Part shown: positions 18,671 through 23,130 of the stretch, piece after piece | How positions within the stretch are numbered: the first letter of the stretch is position 1 | How the letters are laid out: each line of letters starts with the position of its first letter | Source: Hypsibius dujardini | Lineage: Eukaryota > Tardigrada > Eutardigrada > Parachela > Hypsibiidae | Assembly: GCA_001579985.1 (NCBI GenBank) | Contig: LRSR01006031.1 | Span: forward strand, 1 to 23,130 | Length of the DNA stretch: 23,130 nt | Reading direction: 5' to 3' | Translations under genes and position numbers: made by a program | Notes under the pieces: generated by a model | Database searches by the model: none | The model's input: the letters and a program-made list of their open reading frames with translations, nothing else | Told to the model about the DNA's origin: nothing

Positions 18671-20107
18671 CTAGCATTTCGTTAGGCATTTAGTAAGAGC
18701 AGGTGAAATCATAGATTCAACATATCCAGCGACACCAGTGAATATTGAAGCCTGACTGGCAATGCCACACCTACAAAACAAGGTGTATTGAAAAACGTAT
18801 GAACAGACCATCGTGTGTGAGCAAATTCCACTGCCAGTATTAACTATACAATGATATAATTTACCCTTTACTCGATCCGCTGACAATGCCCAGTATGCGA
18901 TGCTTCTTCGTCGTGAGTCCCGTAGTCCGATTCAGAACGAGATACTCCTCGAACAATGCTCCACCGCTGTCACCCTGCCAATAAGAATTAACTGTGATGC
19001 ACCTGACATAAAGTCTAGCGATGCAACGGACTTTTTGTGGAGGGGGGGGGGTTCGAGGGGACTAGCCACATTTGCTTTTGATTAAAAATAAAACATGCGG
19101 GTAAAAAATATTTTTTAACAAAATAAAAATTCAAAAAGTTCAGCTACCTTGTTGTTCCATTTCAGGGGCAGTCATGACTTTTGCCTACTTCTCGAGGTTG
19201 CCCCTCCCCCTTAATCTAAAGTTCTACTTTCAGCCTACATTGCTGAGAAAAATAGCAAACCTGACAGACGTCGGTGTTGGTGCTGTCAGTACATATTATA
19301 TGCTCCGTGAAATTGAACTTGGGATAGATGCTCTGGCAGGCTCTGCGCGAGATGAGCTCGACTCTTGCCACCTGCAGGATCACCGGTGGAGTCACTCGTG
19401 TCAAGTCTGCCTCGTAGTTCCTCTTCGTGTAGCCCCATCCCGCGATCCACGCCAGGTCCTCTTCCCCCGTACAGATTTTTTTCCCTGGCGGCGGGAGACT
19501 GATGTATTCAACTTTTTCGTTGCCGATTTCTATCGCCTGCGCCAGAGTGAGCAGCGCAATGTCGTGCTGCAAATGTGTTCCGGCATTGTAATTGTTGTAT
19601 CTCGGGTGGATCTGGATGTTGCTGATGCTGACAGCGGGGCTGTTGTGGGGATTGTGGCTGCCGCCTTTGATCTTCAGCTGATTCTTGTCCAGGAGGTCAT
19701 TCCTAAAAATTGAAAGCAGGCGCAGTTATTTACGGCGATGTATTCAGAATTCAGAAGCGGATCGACAATTGGGCGGACCGGACGGTTGGTCATTCTTGAC
19801 TTCAACTAAAAGGCGCCTTCCTCTTCCCCCTTTTTGTTTCATGTTGTTTTTACGATTACTTAGCAAGGTCTCTTACCAAGTTTACTTACGAATGAGGGTA
19901 CTTAGGATTTGGACAGCGGTACGCTCGCATTCGTTGAACGTGGCATCTACAATGGTAAAAATATCCTTAACATGAATCAGAAAACAAAACCAAATTCAGT
20001 TTCAATGAAGGAAAAAATGACGTTGATTTTTTGGTCTAGAAACGCTTACCGGTTTTGGTGAATACACACGTAAACAGCAGCAGGGGCATTATCCAAAACA
20101 TTTTCAT
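18671..20107 (-). CDS. Chymotrypsin-fold serine protease (S1) lacking a visible His57 exon
   Basis: Exons seen: 20107-20050 (signal: [16 protein letters not shown]), 19946-19890 ([19 protein letters not shown]), 19702-19261, 18974-18865 and 18770-18671. The large exon has [28 protein letters not shown] (Asp102), IAGWGYT and [13 protein letters not shown]. The next exon begins GDSGGAL (Ser195), so DVCQGDS places Asp at 189, the trypsin-type pocket base. The last gives [20 protein letters not shown]. Cys168-182 and 191-220 are kept; the 136-201 pair is lost on both sides. At the pocket wall, IVSGSSKGC and ASIF replace the usual IVSWG.GC and PGVY, so Trp215, Gly216 and Gly226 are not conserved. 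No exon with IVGG or TAAHC lies between 19889 and 19703, and the flanking exon phases (1 and 2) do not join directly. AATAAA follows the stop. Coding may be broken or one exon deleted. Confidence 0.82.
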
Positions 20108-20426
20108 CTTTTTTATTACTCGGAGAAAGTTAACATGGTCCCTCGCAGAAAGTAATCGATATAGTTATATGCGATTAGAACTGATTTGAGAGCAATTCGG
20201 ATGGTTCGGATGTCAAATCGAGGAACACTTTTATCGTGCTCAAGTGATTAAATCCGGGTTGAGCTGTACTTTGCTCGAGTATTCTACCAGTGCCATCGCA
20301 GCCTGTACGCGAACAGAACTGCAGAACCAATCACGTATTCTTCCGTACTGCTTGTCAGTGAACCCATTCCATGAACTAAGGAAGAAAAACTGTTAGTTGA
20401 ATCTCCCGATTCTGATTAGTTCTGAG
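20108..20426. other. Spacer upstream of the minus-strand protease gene
   Basis: Should contain the protease promoter on the minus strand. No motif could be assigned and no gene was seen. Confidence 0.4.
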
Positions 20427-20585
20427 TTCTCTAGGCCGCTTTATTGGTAGAGAGTTGGTTCATTACCAGCTCCGGTCGGTCTCGCTCCGTCTTCCCCTCC
20501 ACCCGCTCGACACGGCTTATGCTACAAGTTCCCCTCCCTTCTTCCCCTTCTCTAGGCTGCTTTATTGGTAGAGAGTGGGTTCATT
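20427..20585. repeat. Pair of ~38-bp direct repeats 121 bp apart
   Basis: TTCTCTAGGCCGCTTTATTG begins at 20427, and a copy with three substitutions overall begins at 20548. Both continue through GGTAGAGAG to TTCATTA. GGTAGAG resembles part of a tRNA D-arm, so a tRNA-derived element is conceivable, but no complete tRNA fold was found. The second copy abuts the ATG of the next gene. Confidence 0.7.
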
Positions 20586-21021
20586 ATGAGTTTTGAACGA
20601 AAGAAACTAAACGCCCTTTTATTACTCTTGAGTTTTGGTCACAGCATTTGCATGACCGAAGTCAGAACGGCGAAGTATTTATACCTGGATATTGAGGAAC
20701 TAATGGGATTTCCAAATTTATCAGGTTCGTTATGCTCTGTAATCATTCAAAGGGACTTAAGTCAGCACTCGTAAAATTAAATATAGCCGAAACGAGGGGA
20801 AATGAAGGGGAGGGATCTTTTTGCCTAAGCCGCCCTATACAGAAGTTGAGCACTTATTCCCTGCTTGTCATTTCCGTTGTTTCATACACCTTGTGAATAA
20901 GACACAGTCGGCAACTGATAATGACGAAAAACGTCTTCTCATGATAATTCTTCCCTTGCAGTTTGCGGATGACATTGAGAAGTATCGGTGCGGCACACGC
21001 TTGAGTTGTTGTGACGAATGA
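20586..21021 (+). CDS. Candidate small secreted protein, two exons
   Basis: Exons 20586-20724 and 20843-21021, joined in phase 1, code for 105 residues. The start is ATG at 20586, followed by a signal-peptide-like MSFERKKLNALLLLLSFGHS. The mature part has TAKYLYLDIEELMGF, then in exon 2 FPACHFRCF, LVNKTQSATDNDEKRL, FADDIEKYRC and RLSCCDE at the C-terminus. The CxxxC followed by a helical stretch and a late C...CC faintly recalls odorant-binding-like helical disulfide proteins, but too few features match to assign a family. The donor CAG/GTTCGT is weak; the acceptor CTATACAG is good. No AATAAA was seen close downstream. Confidence 0.4.
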
Positions 21022-21132
21022 TGGTATCATTTGATTTCGGGTTCAAACTCTCACGCACCCTCATGTTACGTGATTTGGAGAAGTTCGACCTGTCTTCATG
21101 TGAAATTACAGACAATTAGTGAGCGAAAAATT

Positions 21133-21421
21133 AAACAGAAAAACAAACAAACGGACAGACAGACAGATGAACAAGCAAGCAGACAGCCAAACAGACAGAC
21201 AAACAAACAGACAGACAGACAGACAGACAGAAAAATAGGCAGATAGACAGACACACATACAGGCAGACAGTCAGACTGACAGATAGTCAGGCAGACAGAC
21301 AGAAAGACGGGCAAACGGACAAACAGACAGAGAGACAAAAAGAAAAACAGGCAGATAGACAGACACACCTACATGCAGACAGACAGCCAGATAGATAGTC
21401 AGGCAGACAGGCAGACAAACA
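21133..21421. repeat. (CAGA)n degenerate microsatellite
   Basis: About 290 bp of CAGA tetramers with AACA, CAGC and CAGT variants. A longer unit containing CAGATAGACAGACACAC recurs near 21239 and 21352, about 113 bp apart, so higher-order duplication occurred. Frames across it are artefacts. Confidence 0.92.
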
Positions 21422-21645
21422 GTTGCGTTGAACAGTTAAGATTTATGCGGCGGTGCTGATGTCGCTGCTACTCGCGCCGCCGGCAGTCGACAAAAAGTAT
21501 CTTTTGCTGGTCTAGCTGAATTCGTTTAACCACTTAATGTACTGTTGAGCTCTACTTTTGTAGCTCGACGAATGTAGCCCATCAACTTCCAGTTATATTT
21601 TAGTCTACACAAATACACTCTTCTGCTTTCCCCGATCAAATCAAG

Positions 21646-22433
21646 ATGGATCAGTTGAGGACTTGCGCACGTATGCTCCTCGGGTTGTTCGGCCTACCGG
21701 GTACGAATTCCCATTTTTTTTCGCGGAAAATAATCGTCAAATTTCCTTTTATCAAATGTATGTGTCATTTTGTATTTGTCTTTGTCATTTTTGGTTATAG
21801 TCATTTTCGTCGCCTCGCACGCCGCAGCTGCTAGAAGGAGGAACAATAACTAGGCCTCGTCTAAAAATAGGGCAGTTTCTCACGACAAACGCACATCGCA
21901 ATTAGCGATCGTCGACAGCTATAGCCTACCTTTCGCTGCCGATGATCCAGCAGTGATCAATTTAATTGTTCAGGACTAATTAAAAACGAATAATTAGATC
22001 GAAGGTTTTTTTCACAGTTTGAGAAGCTGAAATTGTGTTTCACGCTATATATTACACTACTTGTATTACTTCTTACTAATCATTACTAAATAATTAAGTA
22101 TATAAATATTTACATTATATATTTAATTACGTTACATTATTCATTATTATTACTAATTACCATCATCATTACTATTATTATTATAGCTTACTATTATTAT
22201 TAATTATAATCATTACTATTATCACATATAATAAATACTTCTGACTTTTATATTACTTTTATGTTATTGGTATTGAATTAGAGCATTCCGCTTTCAGCTG
22301 GCGTGGAAGCTCAACCACACCGCCATTCCTTCATGGTCAGCCTTCAGAGGGGGAACCACGTCTGCAGAGGCTCAATTCTTCCTGAGTGGCAGGTGTTAAC
22401 AGCAGCCCTTTGCGTTACGAAACACCGTACAAA
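21646..22433 (+). CDS. Serine protease homologue fragment with His57 replaced by Leu
   Basis: The first exon, 21646-21700, encodes a signal-peptide start (MDQLRTCARMLLGLFGLP), with donor G/GTACGA. The exon 22298-22433 follows TTTCAG and ends at a GTGAGA donor. It reads GVEAQPHRHSFMVSLQRG, NHVCRGSILP, EWQVLTAALCVTKH. This aligns with the N-terminal chymotrypsin fold (GVEAQP..., VSLQ..., CGGSI, WVLTAAHC). The His codon is CTT (Leu), so the catalytic base is lost while Cys42 and Cys58 remain. The exons join in phase, but the activation Ile-Val-Gly is absent. An alternative second exon at 21801-21853 (VIFVASHAAAARRRNNN) completes a better signal peptide but ends in TAG. The Asp102 and Ser195 exons are not seen before the window ends. 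It is a non-catalytic homologue or a decaying gene. Confidence 0.65.
22040..22260. repeat. A+T-rich low-complexity (ATT/ATTACT)n tract
   Basis: Degenerate ATT, ATTACT and ATTATT runs over about 200 bp, inside the putative intron before the Leu57 protease exon. Confidence 0.8.
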
Positions 22434-23130
22434 GTGAGAGCCAAGTGTTTTTACTAGCTGATTGTACATTAATAACTCTTGTGCGCTAACAACTAATCAC
22501 GCTTCAAACTGTAGCAGAGAAATGCAGATAGGCATGGCTTAATAGTTGGGGCTTGTCGAGATTAGGCTTCAGGTGTCGGCGCATGGCACTGAGTGGGCGA
22601 CGTCCCCCAAAAAAATTGTTTTTTATGCTTAAAAATATGAAAATGGAACTCTAAACCATAAATATTGCCGGAGGTATAAAGAGGCGTTCGGGGGGGGGGG
22701 GAACTGCGGCAACTACCCTCACTTAATTAACTCGATGGCTTGGTGGGGAGGCACTTTAAATTGCTAGTAAGTTTACACTTTAAATTAAGTTTTGGAAGCC
22801 AAACTGCCTCCCCCCTCAAAAAGTAAATTATACGTTTCGCAGCGGTTGCCACTCCTAATTCCCCGTTGAATATTGCATTTTGAACGGAAACATGACAAGT
22901 TTGAATCTGCAAAATAATGAGAACTCTTTTTAGGGGAAAGGAGATTTGCCCAGGCACTGGCACGGGCAGTTAAAATGAGCCTCTACTGAAGCGTAAAACA
23001 ATTTTATAAATTGGAGACCTATTTACCTAAACGAGTTAAAGGAATATGATTGTAGTGTCTAATGAACTAGAATAGTTTTTTACGTGGCGAATTGAGGTTG
23101 GCTTGGGGAATATTAAGCCCATCTAGGTCG
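22434..23130. other. 3' end of window, no gene recognised
   Basis: Expected to hold the downstream exons of the plus-strand protease homologue, but no NDIALL-like or GDSGG-like coding was found. A poly-G run lies near 22690-22701. The minus-strand frame at 22727-22963 has no family features. Confidence 0.4.

Noticed and set aside
18255-18693. 100-139-codon Cys-rich frames (CLSVCLSVC) over the CTGT repeat
   Set aside because: Periodic translation of a tetramer repeat, open in several frames at once.
19174-19713. 179-codon plus-strand frame
   Set aside because: Antisense to the protease exon that contains HDIALL and AGWG on the minus strand.
20427-20510. Possible tRNA gene (GGTAGAG and GGTTCATT)
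   Set aside because: No acceptor stem, anticodon arm or T-arm could be folded; it is only a repeated fragment.
21096-21368. Minus-strand 90-codon Cys/Leu-rich frame
   Set aside because: Translation of the CAGA array only.
21133-21421. CRISPR-like repeat array
   Set aside because: Simple tetramer repeats without conserved repeat-spacer alternation, in a eukaryotic sequence.

Overview
The window is eukaryotic. Several coding sequences are split by GT-AG introns, some of them short. AATAAA signals lie just past the stop codons, and the long spacers are A+T-rich with simple repeats. The genes (serpin, chymotrypsin-fold proteases, small Cys-rich secreted proteins, GH19 chitinase) point to an invertebrate animal, probably an ecdysozoan. 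A tardigrade is one possibility, but nothing here fixes the species.

Layout. 1-712: 3' half of an inhibitory-type serpin (+). 1680-1888: large imperfect hairpin. 2195-2999: two decayed copies (+) of a four-Cys repeat gene. 3384-5296: an apparently intact two-exon relative on the minus strand, with signal peptide, Cys-rich head, Thr/Ser linker and seven repeats. 5497-5754: small ORF with a weak NDUFA3-like pattern (-). 6226-6309: hexamer microsatellite. 6993-8339: DNA element with long diverged inverted arms. 8445-8724: 280-bp MITE with perfect 26-bp inverted ends and a TA duplication. 9416-10288: intronless, G+C-rich gene for a secreted six-Cys knottin-like domain fused to a GH19 chitinase. 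11325-11678: orphan ORF. 12415-14669: scattered coding-like segments, the last three forming a phase-consistent coiled-coil plus two-helix membrane protein. 15874-16211: solo LTR flanked by ATAA. 17029-17511: three-exon 91-aa secreted CxxC protein (-). 18671-20107: chymotrypsin-fold gene (-) keeping Asp102, Asp189 and Ser195, with no visible exon for the activation site and His57. 20586-21021: two-exon small secreted protein candidate (+). 21646-22433: signal exon and N-terminal protease exon with His57 changed to Leu (+).

Functional reading (inference): most genes encode secreted proteins of the protease, protease-inhibitor, chitin or Cys-rich classes. This suggests a locus concerned with extracellular defence, cuticle or digestion. 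Two protease-like genes look catalytically impaired and the repeat family shows birth and decay, so turnover is fast. CAGA/CTGT microsatellites and small transposon remnants fill the spacers. All splice models come from sequence inspection only.
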